From positions 186,001 to 250,000 of the forward strand of contig JAUMWX010000002.1 of NCBI GenBank assembly GCA_030529425.1: a stretch of DNA of 64,000 bases. The letters run 5' to 3'. This DNA comes from Tissierellia bacterium. Lineage in GTDB: Bacteria > Bacillota > Clostridia > Tissierellales > Peptoniphilaceae. Every line of letters begins with the position of its first letter. The stretch's first letter is position 1. Shown here piece by piece: positions 56,808-63,820 of this stretch. The position numbers and the translations under genes are program-made. The notes beneath the pieces are model-generated. The model did no database searches and was not told the origin of the DNA. It saw nothing but the letters and a program-made list of their open reading frames with translations.

Positions 56808-57416
56808 TTAGTAAATCGGTTGGCCCGTTATCGGATCATATCCTTTAGGTGTTAACGCTGTTTCAACAGCACCAAACACGGCGTTAGCTGCAGGAGCCCC
56901 TCCTCCTAACGGTTCTCCATCTGCTATTTTTTGGATCGGACCTAATCCACAGCCAACCCCTTTCTTACCCCCGAATAGATAAGGGAAGAAATTCACATTC
57001 ACTCTTGCGTAGCAGCCGCTATACACGTCGGAATGATTGATGATAGGATTAAGTTGTTGGTCTACGACTTCCGGAGGGTATTCAGCCTTTGCGGATGCCG
57101 TAAATACCCAATGTCCTTTACATTCATCTCCGAACGGCATGCCGTCTGAAGGCTTAACTCCGTCTCCGTCATACACTGGAGTCGCGCATATTGGAGGGAT
57201 TACTCCGCTCCATTTGTCAGCAGCACCTTTTTGTTTTGCGGCTTCGATTGCCGCATCTATTCTTTGCTTAGTTGCGACATCTGTTTTTGGAACAAGAACT
57301 GTTACCGAAAATTTCTCTTCTTGTCCCGGTTGATTGGCTCTAGGCTTAAACACATTCACATAGCTTAATCTTACTTTTCCCGTTGTTACATTGGTGTTAA
57401 ATTGATTGTTTTGCAT
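56808..57416 (-). CDS. DUF2815 ssDNA-binding-like protein
   Basis: 202 residues, DUF2815: VTTGKVRLSYVNVFKPRANQPGQEEKFSVTVLVPKTD, IPPICATPVYDGDGVKPSDGMPFGDECKGHWVFTASAKAEYPPEVVDQQLNPI, SDVYSGCYARVNVNFFPYLFGGKKGVGCGLGPIQKIADGEPLGGG. Members have an OB-like single-strand DNA-binding role in phage replication modules. High copy need agrees with the strong hairpin after it. Confidence 0.93.
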   Translation of the reverse strand: MQNNQFNTNVTTGKVRLSYVNVFKPRANQPGQEEKFSVTVLVPKTDVATKQRIDAAIEAAKQKGAADKWSGVIPPICATPVYDGDGVKPSDGMPFGDECKGHWVFTASAKAEYPPEVVDQQLNPIINHSDVYSGCYARVNVNFFPYLFGGKKGVGCGLGPIQKIADGEPLGGGAPAANAVFGAVETALTPKGYDPITGQPIY

Positions 57417-57429
57417 TTTTTATTTCTCC

Positions 57430-58581
57430 TTATTTAAATACTTCTTCGGCCTTAACCGCGTTTGTTACGGCAGGCCTCTTATCGCTCGACTTAACAAGCG
57501 TTGGCTTTCCCTGAGGCTTATCGATTAAGCCTGCACTTATATCCATAAAAGCTTTCTTTCCACATAGTTTTTCCAAATTTGTAATTGTGTCTAGCTGTCT
57601 CGGCTTATATATCATAACCTCATCAAACCCCGCATAAATAAGCTCTTTAGCAAGTCCTTCTTCGTCAACTATCTTTCGGTTAGATCTACCCTCAACAGCT
57701 TTCCAGCCCTTAACTTCTCTTCCAGCTAAGCTTTCAGTTAAAGCATACTCTTCTAAATCCTTCACCCAAGCTTGAATGTCTTGAGCCATCAGTAGATACT
57801 TTCCTACTTCCTCATTGCTAAGCTCTGCAGGAAGTGTCTTGGTAAACCCCGCAAGTTTTACATTCTCTTCCGCCCTCGCCCTACATTTAGCTCCTGCCCT
57901 ACAAAATTTGCAATGACTTCCCGCATTAAATTCACCTTCACCGTTCCAGGCAAGCTCCGATTTTATCTTTACCTCTTCCCCAAACATTAATAGGTCTTCT
58001 AAACTTATCTCCCAGGAAGAGTAGTTATCCAACCTCGGCTGAATTATATGAAGTACAGCTTTTTCAATCGGATAAATAAATCCGTACTCCTGATAAGCCC
58101 CTAAAGCATAAAGCATAAGCTGCGGATTATCTTCCGCGGATACAGGAACTCCTTTCCCGTATTTAAGGTCGCATACGTGAATTGTGTCGCCTTGGATCAT
58201 TACACAGTCGGCAGTTCCAAATCCGTCTTTCGCGTATCTTCCATAATTTACTTTTTTTTCTATTGCCACATAGGGCTTCTCAGGCATCCCCGTCGCTAAA
58301 TTCTTCAAATAATTGAAATAATCATCTGTGAATCTATCCATTTCAGTTTGCCAGAATTCATCTTTCTTGAATTCATCCATTTTTTTCTGAAATGTTTTTG
58401 GGCCGATGCCCTTTAAAAAATATTTAGTTGCTTTCAGCTCCGCTACAGCATGAGCTAAAGTTCCTTCTTTCGCATACTCGGAAGTTGTGTCCGGGTATTT
58501 TTCGTTGAGTAACAGACTAGGAGGGCAATTAAGCCATCTTGCGCTGGCACTCGCGCTTAATTTTGCGTGAATTTCGGGCAT
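57430..58581 (-). CDS. DUF2800 PD-(D/E)xK nuclease-like protein
   Basis: 383 residues: HAKLSASASARWLNCPPSLLLNEKYPDTTSEYAKEGTLAHAVAE (RecB/Cas4-like N-terminus with Cys and GT-x-AH), GFGTADCVMIQGDTIHVCDLKYGKGVPVSAEDNPQLMLYALGAY (catalytic D and D-x-K) and the Cys cluster HCKFCRAGAKCRARAEENVK. The fold suggests a Cas4/RecB-type exonuclease possibly with an iron-sulfur centre. Always paired with DUF2815 and polymerase in such phages. Overlaps the upstream gene by 1 nt. Confidence 0.93.
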   Translation of the reverse strand: MPEIHAKLSASASARWLNCPPSLLLNEKYPDTTSEYAKEGTLAHAVAELKATKYFLKGIGPKTFQKKMDEFKKDEFWQTEMDRFTDDYFNYLKNLATGMPEKPYVAIEKKVNYGRYAKDGFGTADCVMIQGDTIHVCDLKYGKGVPVSAEDNPQLMLYALGAYQEYGFIYPIEKAVLHIIQPRLDNYSSWEISLEDLLMFGEEVKIKSELAWNGEGEFNAGSHCKFCRAGAKCRARAEENVKLAGFTKTLPAELSNEEVGKYLLMAQDIQAWVKDLEEYALTESLAGREVKGWKAVEGRSNRKIVDEEGLAKELIYAGFDEVMIYKPRQLDTITNLEKLCGKKAFMDISAGLIDKPQGKPTLVKSSDKRPAVTNAVKAEEVFK

Positions 58582-58961
58582 TATATATTCGCCCCCAATT
58601 CTCTTAATTTATTTGCGAACTCCGAATATTTTTCTTTTTGCAATTCCGGAATCGACACAACCCCGAAAACGTTGTTCAGTAAGTTGATTAACTCGTCTTG
58701 CTTGCCAAGATCCATAAGCCCTATCGCAGCTCTACTTAACTCATCTTGAGTGTAAGTCTTGGCAGATGTAGGTACTGTTGTGGTTACTGTAGGAGTGGGC
58801 GTTTGTAAGTTTACGTGCTCTGCTTTTTCTGGCTCCGAAGGTTCCTCTGGAGATTTCGAGATGAAATCTAAATCTTTTAGATCCAATCCCAATTTGTACA
58901 GGCTTCCCGTTTCTATCGTTTTCAGCATTTCAGCTGAATCTAATTCAATTATTACTTTCAT
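58581..58961 (-). CDS. Early phage protein, unknown
   Basis: 126 residues: MKVIIELDSAEMLKTIETGSLYKLGLDLKDLDFISKSPEEPSEPEKAEH, a Thr/Pro-rich linker LQTPTPTVTTTVPTSAKTYT and a helical end DELSRAAIGLMDLGKQDELINLLNNVFGVVSIPELQKEKYSEFANKLRELG. The last domain looks like a small protein-protein module found in early genes of Firmicute phages. GGAGGAAAAATG start. Function not known. Confidence 0.76.
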   Translation of the reverse strand: MKVIIELDSAEMLKTIETGSLYKLGLDLKDLDFISKSPEEPSEPEKAEHVNLQTPTPTVTTTVPTSAKTYTQDELSRAAIGLMDLGKQDELINLLNNVFGVVSIPELQKEKYSEFANKLRELGANI

Positions 58962-58987
58962 TTTTCCTCCTAATTTCTTATAATTGA

Positions 58988-59041
58988 GGTGATAGCGTGC
59001 GACCTATCACCGATTTTTAAGCTGCCTTTACGGCAGTTTTT
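58988..59041 (+). terminator. Two tandem hairpins with T-tracts on the plus strand
   Basis: GGTGATAG-(8 nt)-CTATCACC then GATTTTT, and CTGCC-TTTAC-GGCAG then TTTTTTTA. Both are oriented as plus-strand terminators although all local genes are on the minus strand. They may stop antisense transcription or act as leader structures for the replication operon. Confidence 0.55.
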
Positions 59042-59221
59042 TTATTTCCAGTTCTTATAAAAGTAGTAAAACAGGCAGAATGCCGGAATTACTATAACTT
59101 CGCCGCCAAAGGCAAGATAGCCTCGGCTCACTGCTGCTTGCTTAATCAGTACGGCTTGAGCCATAGCTGAGAAAGCTATCATCACAAGTGTGATGCTCTC
59201 TATTTTTCTTCTTTTTTTCAT
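59042..59221 (-). CDS. 59-residue two-span membrane protein shared by both prophages
   Basis: From ATG 59221 (GAGGTAAGAAAA upstream). MKKRRKIESITLVMIAFSAM, AQAVLIKQAAVSRGYLAFGG, EVIVIPAFCLFYYFYKNWK. Two hydrophobic helices around the conserved RGY-x-A-x-GGE-x-x-x-IPA joint. Same length and end (YKNW) as the prophage 1 protein at 24915-25094, and also located early in the leftward operon. Function unknown. Confidence 0.8.
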   Translation of the reverse strand: MKKRRKIESITLVMIAFSAMAQAVLIKQAAVSRGYLAFGGEVIVIPAFCLFYYFYKNWK

Positions 59222-59226
59222 TTTTC

Positions 59227-59388
59227 TTACCTCATATACTCCAATCTTCCATCTTGTGAAACAAATTCGTCCCACCAAGTGTCATCTCCCTCAAACCTCA
59301 CCTCGTCTCCCGTGGCATGTAGCCACTCATCACCGGTGTATTTGTCGTACGGCATTTCTTCTAGCTCTCTTCTTTCTATTATTTTCAT
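59227..59388 (-). CDS. 53-residue acidic Trp-rich protein
   Basis: MKIIERRELEEMPYDKYTGD, EWLHATGDEVRFEGDDTWWD, EFVSQDGRLEYMR. AGGAGGGAAAAT before the ATG gives an excellent start. Strongly acidic with four Trp; acidic small proteins can mimic DNA, but nothing here proves this. Lies between the excisionase-like gene (4-nt overlap region) and the two-span membrane protein. Confidence 0.72.
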   Translation of the reverse strand: MKIIERRELEEMPYDKYTGDEWLHATGDEVRFEGDDTWWDEFVSQDGRLEYMR

Positions 59389-59570
59389 ATTTTCCCTCCT
59401 TCTTCGTAATCCTCTTTCAGGATGAATTTTCTAATGTCTTCTTTGTAGAAGACTTTAGTTTTAGCTGTGATATACCTCGCCTTGAGTCCGATTTGTTCCC
59501 ATTTTCTCACCGTGTCTAAAGACACATTGAAGTATTCTTCGAACTCAGACAGAGTCATGAATTCTTTCAT
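59385..59570 (-). CDS. Excisionase-like MerR-type DNA-binding protein
   Basis: 61 residues: MTLSEFEEYFNVSLDTVRKWEQIGLKARYITAKTKVFYKEDIRKFILKE. This is the helix-turn-helix plus wing of the excisionase/HTH_17 family. GGGGAGGATCT precedes the ATG. It probably aids excision with the integrase and may regulate early genes. The perfect palindrome at 59582-59607 lies in its leader. Confidence 0.85.
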   Translation of the reverse strand: MKEFMTLSEFEEYFNVSLDTVRKWEQIGLKARYITAKTKVFYKEDIRKFILKEDYEEGGKI

Positions 59571-59581
59571 AGATCCTCCCC

Positions 59582-59607
59582 TTTTAGTTGAGTATACTCA
59601 ACTAAAA
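59582..59607. promoter_or_regulatory. 26-bp perfect palindrome, CI/Cro operator candidate
   Basis: AGTTGAGTATACTCAACT extended by TTTT/AAAA on each side. The half-site GTTGA...TCAAC recurs at 59833-59848 in the CI/Cro control region and as CAGTTGAC in the leftward -35. Placed between the Cro-like and excisionase-like genes. Confidence 0.82.
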
Positions 59608-59609
59608 GA

Positions 59610-59810
59610 TTAAAAAAATATTTGTCTTATTCTCAAGTCGGACCACCCGAACATTTTTTTCATTGTTCGGATGTCTTGTAGCGACCATTCTGTCTGTCCG
59701 TTGATCTTCTTATATATTGCTTGCCTAGATTTATTCAATTGTTTGGCAAGCATCTCAATCGATATGTCTTTTTCGAGCATGTCTAGCTTGAGCTCTTTTT
59801 CGTTGTACAC
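59610..59810 (-). CDS. Cro-like DNA-binding protein
   Basis: 66 residues from GTG 59810 (AGGAGG 9 nt upstream). LKLDMLEKDISIEMLAKQLNKSRQAIYKKINGQTEWSLQDIRTMKKMFGWSDLRIRQIF, an XRE-like domain with recognition helix KSRQAIYKKI and the LRIRQIFF end seen in Firmicute phage Cro/anti-repressor proteins. First gene of the leftward operon, divergent from CI. Confidence 0.88.
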   Translation of the reverse strand: MYNEKELKLDMLEKDISIEMLAKQLNKSRQAIYKKINGQTEWSLQDIRTMKKMFGWSDLRIRQIFF

Positions 59811-59832
59811 CTTTTTTCACCTCCTTTTTACT

Positions 59833-59940
59833 GTTGATTATCCTCAACTGATATAATGATAAATCATCGGTTTACTTTTGTCAACTGTTTTTTTTTATTT
59901 TGTACTTTTTGTTTACAATTCTCATTTTTACTGCTATTAT
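59833..59940. promoter_or_regulatory. CI/Cro divergent promoters and operator of prophage 2
   Basis: Leftward TTGACA (59879-59884)-17-TATCAT (59856-59861); operator GTTGATTATCCTCAAC (59833-59848) near its start point. Rightward TTTACA (59912-59917)-17-TATTAT (59935-59940) for CI. The operator half-sites match the palindrome at 59582. Confidence 0.82.
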
Positions 59941-59968
59941 AAAGGTATAATTAAACGAGGTGAGAGGG

Positions 59969-60733
59969 ATGAAAAAATTACCGCTGAGATTATTTCTAAA
60001 AAATCGTCGGGAGGAGTTGAAGTTAAGTCAACAGGAAGTCGCCGAATTTGTGGGGATAACCAAATCTGCAATTTCTAGATGGGAATCTGGGGACATAAAA
60101 AATATGGGGATTGATAAATTAAAGAAACTATCTGAAATTTTAAAGATAGATCCCATCACGATAATCAATTATGATTGTGGTGATTATGCGTACAGTAATA
60201 CTAACTATTCAGATTTTGCGAGCGAATACTTTTCGAAATATAATGCAAGAAAATTAACTGATGAAGAAAAAGATATTTTAGAGCCATACAATTTATTAAA
60301 TCGAAATGGGAAACGTAAGGTTGTAAGTTACGCTTACGACTTGATAGATAATGATAAATACCTTGAAACGGTTAATTACATAGGTAAAGCTGCAGCAGGT
60401 AACGGCTATAATTATCTTGATGAGATAGAAGTCGAGACCACTATAATCAAGAAAGAGCGCCCCGTATACGATTTTATAATCAAGGTTACTGGAGATTCTA
60501 TGGAGCCTAAAATCCTCGACGGGAGTTTAGCTTTCGTTAGAGTTTCGACGGATTATGATAATGGTAAAATTTATGTCGTAGACGATGACGGAACGGTCTA
60601 CATCAAAAAAGTGTATTTCGAGAACGATAAAATAACGCTCAAATCGATAAATGACAGTTATGACGACATAATTATTGATTCATCTTCGGGGTTCAGAGTT
60701 CTCGGAGAAGTCGTTGACTGGGAGCAAAATTAA
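59969..60733 (+). CDS. CI-like phage repressor, HTH plus S24 peptidase
   Basis: 254 residues from ATG 59969 (GAGGTGAGAGGG upstream). XRE domain LRLFLKNRREELKLSQQEVAEFVGITKSAISRWESGDIKNMGIDKLKKLSEIL, a linker, then the S24 domain: cleavage region NYIGKAAAGNGYNYLDE (Ala-Gly), nucleophile Ser in IKVTGDSMEPKILDGS, Lys in GTVYIKKVYF. Maintains lysogeny, SOS-sensitive by family. The three-Ala context is the normal cleavage type, unlike prophage 1. Confidence 0.95.
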   Translation: MKKLPLRLFLKNRREELKLSQQEVAEFVGITKSAISRWESGDIKNMGIDKLKKLSEILKIDPITIINYDCGDYAYSNTNYSDFASEYFSKYNARKLTDEEKDILEPYNLLNRNGKRKVVSYAYDLIDNDKYLETVNYIGKAAAGNGYNYLDEIEVETTIIKKERPVYDFIIKVTGDSMEPKILDGSLAFVRVSTDYDNGKIYVVDDDGTVYIKKVYFENDKITLKSINDSYDDIIIDSSSGFRVLGEVVDWEQN

Positions 60734-60751
60734 AAATTTGGGGAGAAAAAA

Positions 60752-61201
60752 ATGAAGAAAAAACTATTAGTATTAACCATATTAACGGCTCTTGTTTTGT
60801 CGGCTTGCGGAAATAACAAAGAGTCGAAAGTCAAAGAAAAACCTCAAATTGAAAAAAGCGAATCGGTTAGAGATGTCGTGGATCCAATTCAAGAGGGAGA
60901 TATCGACTCAGAAAGAAAATTCTTTAACGAATTTAAACCGAAAATCTATGAGTCTCTTGAAATAACGTACGACCTAAACGCTCCACACAATCAGGGTAAA
61001 GATCAGGCTTATTTGGAGGCGTCTAAGGGAATAGATAAAGTTTCCCTCGACTCATACTTTAAATCTATGGAAGGAATTATAACTACTTGTGAGTCTGAAA
61101 AACGCTACTTCAGGGAATCTGAAATGGACATGATGGAATTTTATGCCTCTGAAATTAAAAGACTTTCTGATAAATGGGTTGAATTTACCGAATCGAAATA
61201 A
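60752..61201 (+). CDS. Lysogeny-module lipoprotein
   Basis: 149 residues. Signal peptide MKKKLLVLTILTALVLSAC with lipobox, then a Glu/Lys-rich mostly helical domain (DSERKFFNEFKPKIYESLEITYDLNAPHNQGKDQAYLEASKGIDKVSLDSYFKSMEGIITTCESEKRYFRESEMDMMEFYASEIKRLSDKW). Between repressor and integrase, in the lysogenic orientation. Such phage lipoproteins (Ltp-like) can block DNA entry of related phages; this is inferred from position only. A hairpin CCCAT/ATGGG follows. Confidence 0.85.
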   Translation: MKKKLLVLTILTALVLSACGNNKESKVKEKPQIEKSESVRDVVDPIQEGDIDSERKFFNEFKPKIYESLEITYDLNAPHNQGKDQAYLEASKGIDKVSLDSYFKSMEGIITTCESEKRYFRESEMDMMEFYASEIKRLSDKWVEFTESK

Positions 61202-61212
61202 AAAAACAAAAA

Positions 61213-61326
61213 GATCCCCATCCACGGCAATGGGCAGGGGAAAATTAATGAATAGAGTATATGCTACACCCCATAAATCACTAATAGTATAGCACATACT
61301 CCTATTTCTACGCAAGAAAGGAGTAT
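61213..61326 (+). promoter_or_regulatory. Integrase leader with alternative RNA pairings (copy 2)
   Basis: A hairpin CCCAT-(8 nt)-ATGGG near 61217-61235, then A GAGTATATGCTA (61255-61266), B TAGCACATACTCCT (61290-61303) and A' AGGAGTAT (61319-61326). A and B pair over 11 of 12 positions; B and A' pair over 8, extended by TTCT/AGAA, covering the integrase ribosome site. Relative to prophage 1 the shared core GAGCAT is changed to GAGTAT in both A and A' with matching changes in B. Confidence 0.62.
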
Positions 61327-61332
61327 TTTTTA

Positions 61333-62406
61333 ATGAAGATCGAAAAGTACAAAACTAAGAAAGGGGAAATAAGACACAAATTTAAAATCCGATTAGGGGA
61401 TAAAGTAACTACTAGGGCAGGTTTTATTACCAAAACGGATGCTATTAGGGAGTACAATAATCTGATGGAATCTCAGAAAAATAAACTCCAGCATAAAATT
61501 AAATATTCCGATTTGTACGATCAGTGGGATAAGATTTACATTACGCTTGTCAAAGAATCCACCTACCAAAGGACATCAATGCTGTTTATAAATCATATAC
61601 TGCCCGTTTTCGGAGAAATATATGTTGATAAAATAACCCCCTTGCAATGCCAAAATTTCGCTATGAATTTGGTAGATTACACCAAAGGCAAGGAAATGTT
61701 CAATCAAGCTAAAAGAGTGATTGATTACGGAGTAAAAATGCGATATCTGAAGGAAAATCCATTCAACGATGTTATTCTACCAAAGTTCAAGAGTAAAAGC
61801 GTTAAAGTGGATTGTCTGGACAGACAGGAGATCTTAAAATTGTTGGACTTCTATAAAGATGATCTGAAGTGGTATCTTGTTTTTCGCTTGCTCATATATA
61901 CGGGTTTGAGACGAGGGGAACTTTTAGCGTTAGAATGGGAGGATGTAAATTTCAAAGCCAATTCGATTAGCGTAAATAAATCACTGTCAATCGGTACAAA
62001 CTATAAAGTGTATGTATCTACAACTAAAACTAAAAAATCTGCACGCAAAGTCCTGGTTGACGACATAACGATGGCATATCTCAGAAAACTTAAAAAATTA
62101 AACGCCGATAACTCGATCATAGTTTTTACTACCAAAGATGGAAAACATCAAAGGCTTTCCAACATTTCAGATAAATTGAACACAGCCATTAAGAAGTTAG
62201 GCATTAAAAAAGTAAGGGTGCACGACTTAAGGCATACTCACGCAAGCTTATTATTCGCCAGTGGATCTAACGCAAAAGAGATTCAAGAGCGATTAGGACA
62301 CTCCGATATCAAGACTACGCTGAACATCTACACACATCTATACAAGGACGGAGAGAGTCGAGCACTTAATAATTTTATGGACTATATGAGCAACGAAAAA
62401 ATGTAG
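61333..62406 (+). CDS. int: Tyrosine-type phage integrase
   Basis: 357 residues. Arm-binding domain (KIEKYKTKKGEIRHKFKIRLGDKVTTRAGFIT), core-binding domain (YSDLYDQWDKIYITLVKESTYQRTSMLFINHILPVFGEIYVDKI), catalytic Arg in YTGLRRGELLALEWEDV, His-x-x-Arg in VRVHDLRHTHASLLF, His in RLGHSDIKTTLNIY and Tyr in NIYTHLYKD. Only moderately similar to the prophage 1 integrase although both use the same 18-bp core. Confidence 0.95.
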   Translation: MKIEKYKTKKGEIRHKFKIRLGDKVTTRAGFITKTDAIREYNNLMESQKNKLQHKIKYSDLYDQWDKIYITLVKESTYQRTSMLFINHILPVFGEIYVDKITPLQCQNFAMNLVDYTKGKEMFNQAKRVIDYGVKMRYLKENPFNDVILPKFKSKSVKVDCLDRQEILKLLDFYKDDLKWYLVFRLLIYTGLRRGELLALEWEDVNFKANSISVNKSLSIGTNYKVYVSTTKTKKSARKVLVDDITMAYLRKLKKLNADNSIIVFTTKDGKHQRLSNISDKLNTAIKKLGIKKVRVHDLRHTHASLLFASGSNAKEIQERLGHSDIKTTLNIYTHLYKDGESRALNNFMDYMSNEKM

Positions 62407-62418
62407 CTTTTTTGTAGT
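62402..62418. promoter_or_regulatory. Candidate integrase arm sites, right end of prophage 2
   Basis: TGTAGCTTTTTTGTAGT, overlapping the integrase stop codon; matches TGTAGTTTTTTTGTAGC at the left end (29253-29269). Confidence 0.58.
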
Positions 62419-62457
62419 TTTCTCCCTTGAAAATATGATAAATAGTGATTTCTATGT

Positions 62458-62475
62458 TCCCCACCACCCGCACCA
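62458..62475 (+). other. Right att site of prophage 2
   Basis: TCCCCACCACCCGCACCA, identical to the inter-prophage copy. Host DNA starts after it with a terminator that probably belonged to the original tRNA gene. Confidence 0.88.
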
Positions 62476-62478
62476 CTT

Positions 62479-62508
62479 AAAAGATGGCTTAATCAAGCCA
62501 TCTTTTTT
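62479..62508 (+). terminator. Terminator after right att
   Basis: AAGATGGCTT-AATC-AAGCCATCTT followed by TTTTAT. Stops integrase transcription and was probably the terminator of the target tRNA gene. Confidence 0.88.
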
Positions 62509-62733
62509 ATTTTAAACTAGTCGATACCTCATCTTTAGTAAGAGTGAATTTTTAATATATTCAATCTTTATTACATTTTTATTCCAACCATAATTTTAAC
62601 AAATTGAAAATTGCATCCGCCTAATTATAAATTCTATATAATCCTTTTGAAAAAAATTTTATATTGTTTATACTAGATGATATAATTCTTTATGTAACAA
62701 AATTTAAAAATATTGATTTAGCAAGGGGGAGAA
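62509..62733. other. Intergenic host DNA
   Basis: 225 bp of very AT-rich sequence without a gene. A likely -10 TATAAT (near 62680-62685, TAGATGATATAATTC) serves the gene at 62734; the -35 is weak. Confidence 0.6.
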
Positions 62734-63696
62734 ATGAGTCTATCGTTTTATATACCAAACAAAAAATTATTTTTTTCAAAAAAAATACTGAAGGTACAAG
62801 AAGTTCTTGATTTAATTCCAAAATTACAAATCCTTCCGGAGAATAATTCTCCAAACTTTGATAAACAAAAATTTTTAGAGAGTCAATTAAATGAACATGA
62901 TAGCATTCTTGTCGGAATTGACGGAAAGAGCGGAAGAGGTTTCGAAATTTCTTATGGTAAAGATCCCAAAGGCAAAGATTCATATATAGTCAGATTTTTG
63001 ACTCCAAGTCCTATAGATGATTGGAAAATCGGTCTTGCATTTATAAAGGTACTATCTCAAAAATTAGGAACAAAAATCACTTCAGAGTATGATGAAACCT
63101 TAACTCCGGACACTATAGAAAATTATGATTACCGTCACGATATTATGTTCGGAATTTCAGGTATGTTTGCTCCAAATGAAGACCCTGATACCGGTGAACT
63201 TGTAGAGCCCAATATCTTAACTCTCACTCTTTTCGGAATTAATCGACCTGTAGTATTTGACAGAAATTTGAAAAAAAGGTTATTGGATACTGAAAATCCG
63301 GTTGAAGAATTCAGTAAATTTTTTACAGATATTCAATATATGGAAGCCTACAGTGCAAAGCAGAAATTTTTCAGAAGAAATGTCGACAATTCCCTTTTCG
63401 GAGCCTATGTGATAACTGAGAATGTCGAGGTTATCCTACCTTTCAAACCTTTTGTAGAATTTTCAAATATTAATGTAATAAATCCTAAAGAAGTGGATAG
63501 CTGGAAACTAAATCTAATGTATATAGACGGAGATGATACTGATCCGGATTCTTATAAAAGCTTAAGTGTAGTGGATTACAACTTATTTATGGAGCATCTT
63601 CCAAAAGATAAATATGAATTTATTGATGCCACATATATCGTAATAAACGAATTAAGTAAAAAGGATATGGAAAATATTTTAGAAAAAATGAACTAA
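62734..63696 (+). CDS. Host protein, DUF4299-like
   Basis: 320 residues, first chromosomal gene to the right. MSLSFYIPNKKLFFSKKILKVQEVLDLIPKLQIL, FLESQLNEHDSILVGIDGKSGRGFEISYGKDPKGKDSYIVRFLTPSPIDDW, GISGMFAPNEDPDTGELVEPN. This resembles the DUF4299 family of uncharacterised cytosolic proteins from streptococci and anaerobic cocci. Ribosome site AAGGGGGAGAA. A TATAAT lies about 45 bp upstream in the otherwise empty interval 62509-62733. No role known; not phage-related by pattern. Confidence 0.75.
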   Translation: MSLSFYIPNKKLFFSKKILKVQEVLDLIPKLQILPENNSPNFDKQKFLESQLNEHDSILVGIDGKSGRGFEISYGKDPKGKDSYIVRFLTPSPIDDWKIGLAFIKVLSQKLGTKITSEYDETLTPDTIENYDYRHDIMFGISGMFAPNEDPDTGELVEPNILTLTLFGINRPVVFDRNLKKRLLDTENPVEEFSKFFTDIQYMEAYSAKQKFFRRNVDNSLFGAYVITENVEVILPFKPFVEFSNINVINPKEVDSWKLNLMYIDGDDTDPDSYKSLSVVDYNLFMEHLPKDKYEFIDATYIVINELSKKDMENILEKMN

Positions 63697-63727
63697 AAAA
63701 ATGAGTCTTTAAAGACTCATTTTTTTA
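63697..63727. terminator. Bidirectional terminator
   Basis: ATGAGTCTTT/AAAGACTCAT perfect 10-bp stem with A- and T-tracts on both sides, between the convergent DUF4299-like gene and tRNA-Thr. Confidence 0.9.
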
Positions 63728-63803
63728 TGGAGCTCACTGCGGGAATCGAACCCGCGACCTCCACCTTACCATGGTGGCGCTCTACCTACTGAGCTAAGAG
63801 AGC
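63728..63803 (-). tRNA. tRNA-Thr (anticodon GGT)
   Basis: 76 nt with encoded CCA. Acceptor GCTCTCT/AGTGAGC (one T-T mismatch at pair 5-68), D-arm GCTC...GAGC, anticodon arm CCACC-ATGGTAA-GGTGG with anticodon GGT, T-arm GCGGG-TTCGATT-CCCGC. Not the phage target: its 3' end does not match the att core. Confidence 0.95.
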
Positions 63804-63820
63804 ATGATGCCTACGGCACC

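Larger units (their letters stand above)
29138..62475. mobile_element. Prophage 2, complete, about 33.3 kb
   Basis: Bounded by the two 18-bp att copies. From the left: micropeptide unit, lysis genes, tail, SPP1-type head and terminase (all leftward), replication genes, Cro/CI switch, lipoprotein, integrase and att. Every module needed for a functional siphovirus is present. The large terminase gene is interrupted by a self-splicing-type intron rather than broken. I see no obvious inactivating lesion, so it may be inducible. Confidence 0.95.

Noticed and set aside
61213..61326. T-box or known metabolite riboswitch in the integrase leaders
   Set aside because: No T-box sequence or specifier loop and no known aptamer consensus; only the alternative pairings are supported.
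63728..63803. tRNA-Thr as the attachment site of prophage 2
   Set aside because: Its 3' end (CCCGCAGTGAGCTCCA) does not match the 18-bp att core, and the att copy lies 1.2 kb away.
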